A stretch of 64,000 bases of DNA, from contig NZ_AFHG01000048.1 in the NCBI RefSeq assembly GCF_000214035.2, forward strand, positions 120,594 to 184,593. Reading direction: 5' to 3'. Positions 28,442 to 39,165 of the stretch are shown one piece after another. Each line of letters opens with the position of its first letter. Within the stretch, counting starts at the first letter, position 1. The notes beneath the pieces are model-generated. The model had not been told where the DNA came from, did not search any database, and saw only the letters and a list, made by a program, of their open reading frames with translations. Source of the stretch: Methyloversatilis universalis FAM5. GTDB taxonomy: Bacteria; Pseudomonadota; Gammaproteobacteria; Burkholderiales; Rhodocyclaceae. The translations under genes were made by a program, and so were the position numbers.

Positions 28442-29272
28442 ATGCTGGGTCGAATCTGTCTGCTGCTCGGGGCGTTGTGGGCGCTGTGCCTGCCTGCTTC
28501 CGCACAGGATGCGCGTCCGCTGCGCATCGGTGTCGCACCCCACACCAGCTCCCGCGTCATCATCGAGATGTACCAGCCGCTGCGGCTGCACCTGCAGAAG
28601 GCGCTGTCGGCGCCGGTCAGCATCATGACCGCACCGGATTTCACCGAATTTGCCCGCCGTGCGCTCAATCTCGAGTACGACCTGGTGATCACCACCGGCC
28701 ACCAGGCCGAACTGCTCAAGAGCGACGCCCGCTACCGTCCGCTGCTGACCTACAGGGCGCCGTTCCGGGCGGTGATGGTGACGCTTGCCGGCAGCAAGGT
28801 GCGCAGCGCACGCGACCTGACCGGCCAGCCGGTGGCCGGTCTCAGTCCGTCCTCGCTGGTGACGCTGTGGGGTCTGCACTGGATGGCGGACAATGGCGCC
28901 ACCGCTACCCAGGTGAGATTCGTCAGTGCCGCCGACAGCGTGGCCCAGCTGCTGATCAGCGGCGAAGTGGTGGCCGGCGCCATGTCGCTGGCCAATTTCC
29001 AGGGCCTGACGCCGGACGTGCAGGCCCAACTGCGCTTTCTTGCGGAAAGTCCGGCGCTGGCCGGCCGCGTCTATCTGCTGAATCCGGCGGAATCCGCGCG
29101 GGCGTCGGCGATCGACGCTGCATTGTGGTCCTTCGCCGAGTCGCCGGCAGGGCGCGACTATTTCGTGCGCTACAAGCTCGAGGGTTACCGCAAGCTGGGC
29201 CCCGGAGAGCTCGAGGTCATGGCGCCCTACGCCGCCGAAGTGCGGGAACAGCTGAAAAAATCCGCGCAGTGA
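28442..29272 (+). CDS. PhnD-like periplasmic substrate-binding protein
   Basis: A 276-residue exported protein with a signal peptide ending near ASAQD. It follows the PhnD/phosphate-phosphite-phosphonate binding-protein pattern: PLRIGVAPHTSSR, LEYDLVITTGHQAELL and SARDLTGQPVAG, and DSVAQLLISGEVVAG. No ABC permease or ATPase gene is adjacent. Instead a membrane hybrid histidine kinase starts 32 bases downstream, so the protein most likely presents its ligand to that kinase rather than to a transporter. GGAAGG lies upstream of ATG 28442. The ligand is unknown. Confidence 0.85.
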   Translation: MLGRICLLLGALWALCLPASAQDARPLRIGVAPHTSSRVIIEMYQPLRLHLQKALSAPVSIMTAPDFTEFARRALNLEYDLVITTGHQAELLKSDARYRPLLTYRAPFRAVMVTLAGSKVRSARDLTGQPVAGLSPSSLVTLWGLHWMADNGATATQVRFVSAADSVAQLLISGEVVAGAMSLANFQGLTPDVQAQLRFLAESPALAGRVYLLNPAESARASAIDAALWSFAESPAGRDYFVRYKLEGYRKLGPGELEVMAPYAAEVREQLKKSAQ

Positions 29273-29304
29273 CCACAGCGACGAATGCGCCGTAAAGACC
29301 TGCA

Positions 29305-31581
<2,277 letters not shown>

Positions 31582-31582
31582 G

Positions 31583-31649
31583 ATAACTCAAGGTTATTGA
31601 ATTATTGTCTTTTGTCGCCTTGAGTTATGGTGCGCTGCGGCGCTATAAA
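31583..31649 (+). promoter_or_regulatory. fpr promoter with an 11-bp inverted repeat operator
   Basis: ATAACTCAAGG (31583-31593) and CCTTGAGTTAT (31618-31628) are perfect inverted copies 24 bases apart, in A+T-rich sequence. A sigma-70-like promoter fits TTGAGT (31620-31625), an 18-base spacer and TATAAA (31644-31649). The right arm therefore overlaps the -35 box, as expected for an operator. The regulator is unknown; in Pseudomonas, fpr genes are controlled by a LysR-type protein. Confidence 0.65.
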
Positions 31650-31687
31650 TCATCATCCCTTCAATTTCCGACTCTTCTTCAATCGCC

Positions 31688-32464
31688 ATGGCTGCCGTCG
31701 CCCCCGAAAAAGTCCTGAGTGTTCACCACTGGAACGACACCCTGTTCAGCTTCAAGACCACGCGTGATCCGTCGCTGCGCTTCCGCAACGGCCATTTCGT
31801 CATGATCGGTCTGGAAACCGGCGGCAAGCCGCTGCTGCGCGCGTACAGCATCGCCAGCGCGAACTACGAGGAACACCTGGAGTTCTTCAGCATCAAGGTG
31901 CAGGACGGCCCGCTCACCTCCAAGCTGCAGCATCTGAAGCCGGGTGACGAAATCCTGGTCGGTCGCAAGCCCACCGGCACCCTGGTGCTGGATGACCTGA
32001 AGCCCGGTAAGCACCTGTATCTGTTCGGCACCGGCACCGGCCTGGCGCCCTTCCTGAGCCTGATCCGCGATCCGGAAGCCTATGAGCGCTTCGACAAGGT
32101 CATCCTGTTCCACGGCGTGCGCCACGTGAACGAACTGGCCTATCAGGACTACATCGAGAACCAGCTGCCGAACGACGAATTCCTCGGCGAGATGGTGCGC
32201 GAGAAGCTGCTTTACTACCCCAGCGTCACCCGCGAGCCCTACCGCAACCGCGGCCGCCTGACCGATCTCATCATCAGCAACAAGATGACTGACGATCTCG
32301 GCCTGCCCCCGCTGAACCCGGAAACCGACCGCGCGATGATCTGCGGCAGCCCGAGCATGAACAAGGACACCGCCGATCTGCTGGACGCGCGCGGCTTCGT
32401 CATCTCCCCGGGGATCGGCGAACCGGGCGACTACGTGATCGAGCGCGCCTTCGTCGAACGCTGA
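31688..32464 (+). CDS. fpr: Ferredoxin-NADP+ reductase
   Basis: A 258-residue flavoenzyme of the bacterial Fpr class, full length. FAD-binding RAYSIASA and the NADP-binding GTGTGLAPFLS are both visible, with ICGSPSMNKD and a C-terminal aromatic segment (VIERAFVER). It exchanges electrons between NADPH and ferredoxin or flavodoxin, for oxidative stress defence and iron-sulphur or sulphite metabolism. A palindromic promoter region lies upstream and a strong terminator downstream, so it is a single-gene unit. Confidence 0.95.
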   Translation: MAAVAPEKVLSVHHWNDTLFSFKTTRDPSLRFRNGHFVMIGLETGGKPLLRAYSIASANYEEHLEFFSIKVQDGPLTSKLQHLKPGDEILVGRKPTGTLVLDDLKPGKHLYLFGTGTGLAPFLSLIRDPEAYERFDKVILFHGVRHVNELAYQDYIENQLPNDEFLGEMVREKLLYYPSVTREPYRNRGRLTDLIISNKMTDDLGLPPLNPETDRAMICGSPSMNKDTADLLDARGFVISPGIGEPGDYVIERAFVER

Positions 32465-32500
32465 TCGGTCTGTCGCGTGGTGGCGCGATACGACCCGTCA

Positions 32501-32534
32501 AACAGAAATGGCACCTTGCGGTGCCATTTCTGTT
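32501..32534. terminator. Bidirectional terminator between fpr and a PEP-CTERM gene
   Basis: AACAGAAATGGCACC and GGTGCCATTTCTGTT pair perfectly (15 bp) around TTGC, serving both converging genes. Confidence 0.88.
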
Positions 32535-32549
32535 TTCAGCGCGCCGGCG

Positions 32550-33524
32550 TCAGCTGTCGCGGCGGCGTCGGCGGGCCAGGGCGGCTGCGCCGCCGGCCAT
32601 CGCCAGCAGCGCCAGACTGCCGGGCTCCGGTACGGCGTTCGCAGTGACCGCGAACGCCAGCGGGTCGGCGTCGATTTCCGACGGGTCGCCGTAGAAGGCG
32701 CTCGCATTGCCCTTGGAAGCGACGCAGCCTTCAACCAGGCCGGTGTCGGTGGTGGCTGCAGCCAGCGTCGCCACTTCACCGTAACCGCAGTAGTCGTAGC
32801 CGCCATAACCGCCGTAGCCGTCATAGCCGCCGCTGCCGGAATACGAGTAGACGCCGACATTGCTCAGCGCGCTGTCACTCAGTTCCGCCAGCACGTCCAG
32901 CGACTCGCCCGGATCCAGGATGCCCAGATCCACGGTCACGTAGCTGCTGCCCCAGCTGTAGTAGCCGTCGCTGCCATCGTCACCCGAATTCAGGTCGGTG
33001 CCGGCCTTGGTGAAGCTGGTGGTGCCGCCGATGTTGGCGATGCCGGCCGATGAGAACCACACCTTCTGGCCGTTCACCTTGATCGAGGCCGCGTAGTCGG
33101 CGCGCAGGTATTCGTCCGGGTCCAGCGTCGCGTAGGCGCTGGTGGACAGCGAGCCGCCGTAGATCTTGAAGCTCAGCGTGTAGTGCTGGGCGACAGCACT
33201 GTTATTGACCACGGTGTTGAGGAAGCTGGCGAAAGCCGTGCCACTGCCACTGTAGCCCTGCGCCCAGCTCGATACCGCATAGGCGCCGGTCGAGGAAGAG
33301 AAGGCGTAGCCGGATGCGGAATCATAGCTGCCGCTCCACGCGTAGGTGCTGCTGTTCTGGTAACCGGGGTAGGCGTAGGTGCTTTCGACGCCGACGTTGC
33401 CATTGCTGCTGGCCGTGGTGCTGGCGCCGAGCAGCGGGGCTGCGGCGGCGAACGGTGCGTGGCCCAGCCAGAATGCGAGCGATACCGCCATCAGCGTCGG
33501 GCGGGTATGAAGACGTACTTTCAT
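32550..33524 (-). CDS. PEP-CTERM protein with Tyr/Gly/Ser-rich region
   Basis: A 324-residue exported protein. After the signal peptide comes a Ser/Tyr-rich region (STYAYPGYQNSSTYAWSGS), a beta-rich middle, and a short low-complexity stretch of Gly-Tyr repeats (GGYDGYGGYGGYDYCGYG) near residues 230-250. It ends in VPEPGSLALLAMAGGAAALARRRRRDS, a canonical PEP-CTERM tail. It is likely surface-associated and processed by an exosortase. A sigma-54-like promoter lies 40 bases upstream of the ATG. Confidence 0.9.
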   Translation of the reverse strand: MKVRLHTRPTLMAVSLAFWLGHAPFAAAAPLLGASTTASSNGNVGVESTYAYPGYQNSSTYAWSGSYDSASGYAFSSSTGAYAVSSWAQGYSGSGTAFASFLNTVVNNSAVAQHYTLSFKIYGGSLSTSAYATLDPDEYLRADYAASIKVNGQKVWFSSAGIANIGGTTSFTKAGTDLNSGDDGSDGYYSWGSSYVTVDLGILDPGESLDVLAELSDSALSNVGVYSYSGSGGYDGYGGYGGYDYCGYGEVATLAAATTDTGLVEGCVASKGNASAFYGDPSEIDADPLAFAVTANAVPEPGSLALLAMAGGAAALARRRRRDS

Positions 33525-33563
33525 GTTGTTTGAGTCCTGTAGGATGCGACCGCGCGTTCCTTA

Positions 33564-33598
33564 ACAAGAAGCGTGCCTAATTGTTAACGAATCGTTAA
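33564..33598 (-). promoter_or_regulatory. Sigma-54-like promoter and palindrome upstream of a PEP-CTERM gene
   Basis: On the minus strand, AGGCAC, five bases, then TTGT match the -24/-12 consensus TGGCAC-N5-TTGC except at the final C. Just upstream, TTAACGA (33584-33590) and TCGTTAA (33592-33598) form a perfect palindrome. The distance to the start codon is nearly the same as for the site at 52796. Confidence 0.5.
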
Positions 33599-33670
33599 AT
33601 CAATGGTTTGGCATGATCCGTATCCGATGAATCCGGAGCTGTGTAAAAACGGGCGACAGGAATCCACCGA

Positions 33671-34867
33671 ATGAGCCGCGTACTGATGGCCTGGGAGCTG
33701 GGCGCAAACATGGGTCATATCGACCGCATGCTCATCACCGCGCGCGGTCTGCGCGAGCGGGGGCACGAGGTCGCGTTCGCGCTGAAGGATCTGGCGCGCG
33801 CCCATGGTCGCGTGGTCGCGGACGGCTTTCCCATCCTGCAGTCGCCGGTATGGCTGCCGCGCATGGTCAATCCGCCGCGTCTGGTCAATTATTCCGCGGT
33901 GCTGGCGGCCGCGGGCTGGCTCGATGCCGGCGGTCTGGCCGGTCTTGTTTCGGCCTGGCGGGCACTGTTCGACCTGTACCGGCCCGATCTGCTGGTGTGC
34001 GACCACGCGCCCACCGCCATGCTCGCGATGCGTGGCCGGGGCGTGCCGGTCGCGGCCATCGGCAACTGTTTCGAGATCCCGCCGCATCGCGATGTGTTTC
34101 CGGCGATGAATTACTGGAATCACGACGAAGTGCAGCTGTGCGCGCGCAGCGACGCCACGCTGCTGGCGCCGGCCAACCGTGCGCTCGAACTGCTCGGTGA
34201 AGCGCCCATGCACCGTCTGACCGCGCTGTTCGACGGTGTGCGCTGCCTGGCGGCCACGCTGCCCGAGCTGGCCCACTATCCGGATTACGACGACACGGTG
34301 GAGATGGTCGGACCGAGCTTCGTCGGCGACAGCGGCGTTGATCCGGAGTGGCCGGCGGGTGACGGGCCGCGTGTGTTCGCCTATCTGTCACCCGAACATG
34401 CGGATTTCAACGCGGTGATGGGCGCGCTGCGCGACAGCGGCCTGCGCGCGCTGGTCCATGCCAAGGGGCTGTCGCCGGATGCGGTCGCCCGGCTTGCCGG
34501 CCCGCGGCTGCGCTTCGAGTCGCAGCCGGTCAAGATGTCGCCGGTGGTGCGCGACGCCGACGTCGTGATCACCCACGCCAGCATCGGCACGGTGAGTGCG
34601 GCGGCACTGGCCGGCTGCGTGCAGCTGACGCTGCCCAATCACATGGAGCAGTACATGGTGTCGCGCCGCATCGCCGACGGCGGTTTCGGTCTGGCGGTAG
34701 CGCCGGGCAGCAAGGCGGTGGATTATCCGGCGCTGCTGCGCCGGCTGCTCGATGAACCGTCGTTCACGCAGGCGGCTGCCGCACTGGCCGCGCGCCACGC
34801 GGATGCCGATCCGGTCCTTACCGGGGCCCGCATCGCGACCGAACTCGACAGGCTGATGGCCGGCTGA
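33671..34867 (+). CDS. GT1-like glycosyltransferase
   Basis: A 398-residue GT-B enzyme resembling the UGT/MGT class. The N-terminus MAWELGANMGHIDRML gives the usual GxGH acceptor loop. The C-terminal half contains DADVVITHASIGTVSAAALAG and QLTLPNHMEQYMVSRR, the UDP-sugar-binding signature of family 1. It may glycosylate a lipid or small molecule. AGGAAT precedes the ATG. It is divergent from the PEP-CTERM gene and converges on msbA with 4 bases between stops. Confidence 0.83.
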   Translation: MSRVLMAWELGANMGHIDRMLITARGLRERGHEVAFALKDLARAHGRVVADGFPILQSPVWLPRMVNPPRLVNYSAVLAAAGWLDAGGLAGLVSAWRALFDLYRPDLLVCDHAPTAMLAMRGRGVPVAAIGNCFEIPPHRDVFPAMNYWNHDEVQLCARSDATLLAPANRALELLGEAPMHRLTALFDGVRCLAATLPELAHYPDYDDTVEMVGPSFVGDSGVDPEWPAGDGPRVFAYLSPEHADFNAVMGALRDSGLRALVHAKGLSPDAVARLAGPRLRFESQPVKMSPVVRDADVVITHASIGTVSAAALAGCVQLTLPNHMEQYMVSRRIADGGFGLAVAPGSKAVDYPALLRRLLDEPSFTQAAAALAARHADADPVLTGARIATELDRLMAG

Positions 34868-34871
34868 ACCT

Positions 34872-36632
34872 TCAGCCCGGCTGTTCGCCGCCGCCCAGCT
34901 GGGAGTTGTAGAGGTTGGCGTACATGCCGCCGGCTGCCAGCAGGTCGGCGTGCCGCCCGATTTCGGCGATGCGGCCGCGGTCCATCACCACGATGCGGTC
35001 GGCGCGCTCGATGGTGGACAGCCGGTGGGCGATCACCAGCGTGGTGCGATTCTTCATCAGCACCTCCAGCGCCGCCTGCACCTGGCGTTCCGATTCGGTG
35101 TCCAGCGCCGAGGTGGCTTCGTCCAGGATGAGCACCGGCGCGTCCTTCAGCAGCGCGCGTGCGATCGCCAGCCGCTGCCGCTGTCCGCCGGACAGCTTGA
35201 CGCCGTTCTCGCCGATCAGCGTATCGAAGCCTTCCGGCATGGCCTGGATGAAATCGAAGGCCTGCGCCGCGCGCGCGGCCGCCTCGATGTCCTCGCGGCT
35301 GGCGCCGCGCATCGCGCCGTAGGCGATGTTGGCTGCGACCGAATCGTTGAACAGCACCACGTCCTGGCTCACCAGCGCCATGTTGGCGCGCAGGCTGGCC
35401 AGTTTCACGTTCTGGATGTCGTGCCCGTCGAGCAGGATGCGGCCCGAGGTCGGCGTGTAGAAGCGCGCCAGCAGGTGGGCCAGCGTGGTCTTGCCGGAGC
35501 CGGAGGCGCCGACCAGCGCCACTGTCTCGCCCGGCGCGATCGACAGGTCGAAACGCTGCAGCACCTTCTGTTCGCGGTCCGGGTAGCCGAAGCCGAGCTG
35601 GTCGAAGTCGATGCGCCCGTGCGCGCGTGCGATCTCTATCGTGCCGGCGTCCCGCTCCGCGTCCTGGTCGATCAGCTGGAACACGCTTTCCGCCGCCGCC
35701 AGGCCGCGCTGCAGCGGCGCGTTGACGTCGGTCAGCCGCTTCAGCGGTGCCAGCAGCATGAGCATGGCAGTGACGAAGCCCATGAAACCGCCGACCGTCG
35801 TGCGCTGTGCCGCCGAGTCGTTCAGCGCGACCGCGATCACGATGCCCAGCGCCACCGCGGTGAGCACCTGGGTCATCGGCGACACCAGCGAGGCGGCCAC
35901 GATGTTGCGCATGTTCTGCCGGCGCTGCTTGCGACAGGCAGCTTCGAAGCGACCCATTTCATAGTCCTGGCCGCCGAAGATCTTCACCACCTTGTGCGCC
36001 TCGATGGTTTCTTCCAGCGTGTGCGCGATGCTGCCCATCGCGGTCTGCGCACCGCGGGCGGATTCGCGGATGCGGCGCGAACTGAGCCGCACGATGAGCG
36101 CGATCAGCGGCAGCATGCCCAGCACGATGAGGGTGAGCGTCCAGTTCAGCCACAGCAGCCAGGCGAGCAGACCGAGCACGGTGAGCGAATCGCGCACGAA
36201 CACCGTGATCACGTTGGTGGCCGCCTGGGTCACGCCCTGCACGTCGTAGGCCACTTTCGAAATGAGCGCGCCGGACGACTGGTTGTCGAAGAAGCGGGTG
36301 GGCAGCGCGAGCAGCCGGCCGAACATGGCGCGGCGCAGGTCCAGCACCACGTTGTTGGCCGCCCATGCGAAGGCGTAGTCGGCGATGAAGCCGAAGATGC
36401 CGCGCACCACGAACAGCAGCACGATGGCCAGCGGGTAGAACCAGATCGCATCCGGGTCCTGGCCGTTGAAACCGCCGTCGAGCAGCGCCTTCATGATGGC
36501 CGGGAAGGCGGGCTCGGCCGCCGCGGTGAGCGCCATGCAGACGACGGAAACGGCGAAGGCGATCCAGTACGGACGCACATAGCCGAGCAGGCGCGCATAG
36601 AGCGCGCGGCTGGAAACCTGGGGTGAAGTCAT
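34872..36632 (-). CDS. msbA: Lipid A export ABC transporter MsbA
   Basis: A 586-residue half-transporter: six-helix exporter domain (residues about 20-310) and an ABC ATPase with Walker A GASGSGKTT, signature LSGGQRQRLAIARALL and Walker B VLILDEATSALD. The length and TM-domain sequence (FFDNQSSGALISKVAYD) match MsbA, which flips lipid A-core across the inner membrane. The two subunits would form a homodimer. In many relatives a lipid A biosynthesis gene is adjacent; here it is not. Confidence 0.9.
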   Translation of the reverse strand: MTSPQVSSRALYARLLGYVRPYWIAFAVSVVCMALTAAAEPAFPAIMKALLDGGFNGQDPDAIWFYPLAIVLLFVVRGIFGFIADYAFAWAANNVVLDLRRAMFGRLLALPTRFFDNQSSGALISKVAYDVQGVTQAATNVITVFVRDSLTVLGLLAWLLWLNWTLTLIVLGMLPLIALIVRLSSRRIRESARGAQTAMGSIAHTLEETIEAHKVVKIFGGQDYEMGRFEAACRKQRRQNMRNIVAASLVSPMTQVLTAVALGIVIAVALNDSAAQRTTVGGFMGFVTAMLMLLAPLKRLTDVNAPLQRGLAAAESVFQLIDQDAERDAGTIEIARAHGRIDFDQLGFGYPDREQKVLQRFDLSIAPGETVALVGASGSGKTTLAHLLARFYTPTSGRILLDGHDIQNVKLASLRANMALVSQDVVLFNDSVAANIAYGAMRGASREDIEAAARAAQAFDFIQAMPEGFDTLIGENGVKLSGGQRQRLAIARALLKDAPVLILDEATSALDTESERQVQAALEVLMKNRTTLVIAHRLSTIERADRIVVMDRGRIAEIGRHADLLAAGGMYANLYNSQLGGGEQPG

Positions 36633-36763
36633 GGCGGACGGAAGGCGGAGAAGCCGCGATTATCCCGGATCGCGCGCTTTTCCGTCAGCGGCAGGGTGTT
36701 TCGGTCGCAGCGCCGTGCGGTGAAACGCGTTGGTGAGGGGGCGGCTGGCGGACGGGCGCCCGG

Positions 36764-36787
36764 TCGCGACGAGGGCGTCGCGCCCTT
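36764..36787. repeat. REP-like palindromic element, copy 5
   Basis: TCGCGACGAGGG followed by CGTCGCGCCCTT, with the same CGACGAGGGCGTCG core as copies 3 and 4. It is a single copy in the 169-base gap between msbA and a CobC-like gene. Confidence 0.65.
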
Positions 36788-36801
36788 ACTGAAAGACGCC
36801 G

Positions 36802-37422
36802 CTAGCGGTTCATCGACCGCAGTTTGGGGCCGAGTGGGCCGATCGTCAGGTGGGTGAGGCGGCCGAATTCGAATTCCAGATTCAGCCAGCGATTGGACGG
36901 CAGGCCGAGCAGCGTGCCGGTCAGCGCCCGCATCGGGCCATTGTGCGCGACGATGACCAGCGCGCCGGCGCCCGCCCGGTGCGTTTCGAACGCCGCCCAC
37001 ACCCGCGCCGCCATGTCGGCATACAGCTCGCCGCCGGGCGCGCGGAAATCGATCAGCGTGCGTCCCCACACGTCGAAGCCTTCGGGCGGGATGTCGGCGA
37101 ACGGCTTCATCTCCCATTCGCCGAAATCGAGCTCGACCAGTCGCGCGTCGGTCGTCACCTGCGGCGCCAGCGCCTCCGCCAGCAGCCGGGCGCGCGTCAG
37201 CGGGCTGCTCACCACCCGCGCATCCGCAGGCAAATGAGGCGCCAGCCGGTCGGCCACGGCCCCGACGTCCTCCGCGAGCTGAAGATCGACCGCGCCGTAA
37301 CACAGCGACGGATCCACCGCCGGCTTCGGGTGGCGTATCAGGTAGAGGTCCAGCGGATCACTTAGGCGGAACAGTTCGTTCATGGTGTTGCGTTCATGGG
37401 ATGACGGAAGCGGGGTCGTCAT
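36802..37422 (-). CDS. CobC-like histidine phosphatase, paralogue 1
   Basis: A 206-residue phosphoglycerate-mutase-fold phosphatase. LYLIRHPKP carries the phospho-acceptor His; VVSSPLTRAR, ELDFGEWEM and VIVAHNGPMRAL supply the remaining active-site Arg, Glu and His. The RHP and CYG features are those of alpha-ribazole-5'-phosphate phosphatases (CobC). A closer cobC candidate sits 0.5 kb away beside cobU, so this copy may be a divergent paralogue. ATG 37422 is used; ATG 37383 (MNELFRL) is possible, and neither has a clear ribosome-binding site. Confidence 0.8.
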   Translation of the reverse strand: MTTPLPSSHERNTMNELFRLSDPLDLYLIRHPKPAVDPSLCYGAVDLQLAEDVGAVADRLAPHLPADARVVSSPLTRARLLAEALAPQVTTDARLVELDFGEWEMKPFADIPPEGFDVWGRTLIDFRAPGGELYADMAARVWAAFETHRAGAGALVIVAHNGPMRALTGTLLGLPSNRWLNLEFEFGRLTHLTIGPLGPKLRSMNR

Positions 37423-37528
37423 CGTTGCAAAATGTGAGTCTGGAGCACTGTGTAACGTCGGGAATGCACTGTGATGCGCCGCAAAAAATTCTTACTTGAT
37501 CTGGCGCAAATGGCTTTCTGGTGCGGGG

Positions 37529-37557
37529 TTGAAACGTTTGCTGCGCTGCACTACATT
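37529..37557 (+). promoter_or_regulatory. Sigma-70 promoter for the small exported protein
   Basis: TTGAAA (37529-37534), a 17-base spacer and TACATT (37552-37557), about 50 bases before the start codon. Confidence 0.65.
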
Positions 37558-37606
37558 GAACTCAACGACAGCATTTTCTGCTTTTCAACTTGCAAGGAGC
37601 TTCACC

Positions 37607-37867
37607 ATGAAAACCACTGCACTCCGCATCGCTCTCGCGTCTGCACTCGCGATCGCCACGCTCGGCGCCTCGGCCGCTACCGAAGCTTCGGTGTCGTCCG
37701 GCGCGGTCGGACACCCCGAAGACTACAAGGTGTTCATCGACGCGCCCACCGGCTACGCTTTCGTGAAGACCCCGTCGCGCTGGGTGTTCACCCGCAAGGT
37801 GGACAGCGCACGCGTCGCCGAATCGTCCGCCGACAAGCGGGTCGAGAAGGCCGAAGCCAGCCGCTGA
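37607..37867 (+). CDS. Small exported protein (86 residues), function unknown
   Basis: A signal peptide (MKTTALRIALASALAIATLG) is followed by about 63 residues without Cys, containing KVFIDAPTGYAFVKTPSRWVF and a charged C-terminal tail ending KRVEKAEASR. AAGGAG (37594-37599) stands 7 bases before the ATG, with a good promoter upstream and a strong terminator downstream. It is a complete, probably well-expressed monocistronic gene. I do not recognise the family. It lies on the plus strand between two minus-strand CobC-like genes. Confidence 0.8.
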   Translation: MKTTALRIALASALAIATLGASAATEASVSSGAVGHPEDYKVFIDAPTGYAFVKTPSRWVFTRKVDSARVAESSADKRVEKAEASR

Positions 37868-37893
37868 TACAGCGCGGTCACCGCAGCATCCGG

Positions 37894-37925
37894 AAAAGCC
37901 ACCCGGAAGGGTGGCTTTTTCTTTT
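37894..37925. terminator. Intrinsic terminator between the small exported gene and cobC
   Basis: AAAAGCCACCC pairs with GGGTGGCTTTT around GGAA, followed by T-rich sequence. The A-rich left flank makes it usable in both directions. Confidence 0.9.
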
Positions 37926-37941
37926 GGCGATCGGTGTCGGG

Positions 37942-38526
37942 TCATGCCCCGCCGACCCCGGCGCGCGCGCCGGGCTCGTCGAACTCCTGTCCGGTCCGCT
38001 GCCATCTGAGGCCGTCGTGGCGCAATTCAATCCACCCGCCCTGCGGGCAGCGGATGTCCAGCCATGCCGCCTGCGGCAGATCCAGCAGGCGCCCGGCAAT
38101 CACTTTCAGCGGTCCGCCGTGCGCCACCACCACCTGAATATCGTGCCGGTGCTCGGCCCAGGCCGCGTCCACCCGCCGTGCCATGTCGCCGGCCGACTCG
38201 CCGCCCGGGGGGCGGAAGCCCCAGACGTCCGCTGCCCACCGGTCGATGTCCGCACGCGGCAGTGCCTCGTAGCGCTGCATTTCCCAATCGCCGAAATCGA
38301 TTTCCTGCAGGCGGGCATCGAAGCGCGGCGCGGGGTGCAGCAGGCGGGCAAGCTCGGCGCAGCGTCGCAGCGGACTGCTCAGCAGGCCGAAATTCCCGGG
38401 CAGGCAGGCCCGCAGCGCGGCGGTCATCGCGTCCGGCGCTGCGGCGAGTGCCACATCGGTGCGCCCGTAACAGATGCCCGGCGGCACGGCGACCTGCGGA
38501 TGCCGGACCAGCCAGAGCCGCTTCAC
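37942..38526 (-). CDS. cobC: Alpha-ribazole-5'-phosphate phosphatase (CobC-like), next to cobU
   Basis: A 194-residue histidine phosphatase: LWLVRHPQVAVPPGICYG, LLSSPLRRCAEL, EIDFGDWEM and VVAHGGPLKVI supply the active site. It would remove the phosphate from alpha-ribazole phosphate in cobalamin nucleotide-loop assembly. GTG 38526 overlaps the cobU stop by 4 bases (GTGA), so translation is coupled, which supports the CobC role. It resembles the phosphatase at 36802 in length and motifs. Confidence 0.85.
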   Translation of the reverse strand: MKRLWLVRHPQVAVPPGICYGRTDVALAAAPDAMTAALRACLPGNFGLLSSPLRRCAELARLLHPAPRFDARLQEIDFGDWEMQRYEALPRADIDRWAADVWGFRPPGGESAGDMARRVDAAWAEHRHDIQVVVAHGGPLKVIAGRLLDLPQAAWLDIRCPQGGWIELRHDGLRWQRTGQEFDEPGARAGVGGA

Positions 38527-39059
38527 GGCTGCTTCAGGTGCAGCGGCAGGCCGGCGGCGACCAGGGTCACCTGTTCGCACACGCCGGCGATCGCCTGATG
38601 CAGCCGGCCGGCTTCGTCGACGAAGACGCGTGACAGCCGGCCCATCGGCACGACGCCCCAGCCGACCTCATTCGACACCAGCGCAATATGGCCGGGCAGG
38701 CCGGGCAGGGTGTCGAGCAGGGCGGTACGCTCCCGGACGAAGCGCGCGGGCAGCGGTGCGCCGCGCTGCTCGTCCAGATCCATCAGCAGGTTGGACAGCC
38801 ACAGCGTCAGGCAGTCCACCACCACGAAGCGGCCAGGTGCAGCGGTGTCACGCAGCGCCTGCGCCAGGCCGAGCGGCGCCTCGACCACCGCCCAGTCCGC
38901 CGGCCGGTTTGCCCGATGGCGGACGATGCGCTCGGCCATTTCGCCGTCGCCGGCTTCGGCGGTCACCACCATCACCACTTCGAGGCCGCTGTCGGCGGCC
39001 CGGCGCTCGGCATAGGCACTCTTGCCGCTGCGGGCCCCGCCCAGTATCAGTTCGCGCAC
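38523..39059 (-). CDS. cobU: Adenosylcobinamide kinase / adenosylcobinamide-phosphate guanylyltransferase
   Basis: A 178-residue bifunctional enzyme of the lower cobalamin pathway. P-loop GGARSGKS is at the N-terminus; ALVSNEVGWGVVP and the catalytic-His region IVRHRANRP are present. It phosphorylates adenosylcobinamide and attaches GMP. GTG 39059 is chosen as the start: the family begins ELILGGARSGKS and GAGGG lies upstream. No cobalamin riboswitch is recognisable in the short leader, and no other cob gene is visible beyond cobC. Confidence 0.92.
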   Translation of the reverse strand: MRELILGGARSGKSAYAERRAADSGLEVVMVVTAEAGDGEMAERIVRHRANRPADWAVVEAPLGLAQALRDTAAPGRFVVVDCLTLWLSNLLMDLDEQRGAPLPARFVRERTALLDTLPGLPGHIALVSNEVGWGVVPMGRLSRVFVDEAGRLHQAIAGVCEQVTLVAAGLPLHLKQP

Positions 39060-39165
39060 GCTCCAGCCCTCTGCAATAGGAATGCGGATTGTAAGACCGC
39101 GCCGCCGGACGACGCTGCGCCGCCTCGTCTTGACCGTTCCGCCGGCGCGCACCTATAGTTCGCCG

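Noticed and set aside
39060-39165. Cobalamin riboswitch upstream of cobU
   Set aside because: The short gap shows no B12-box-like sequence and no room for the full structure.
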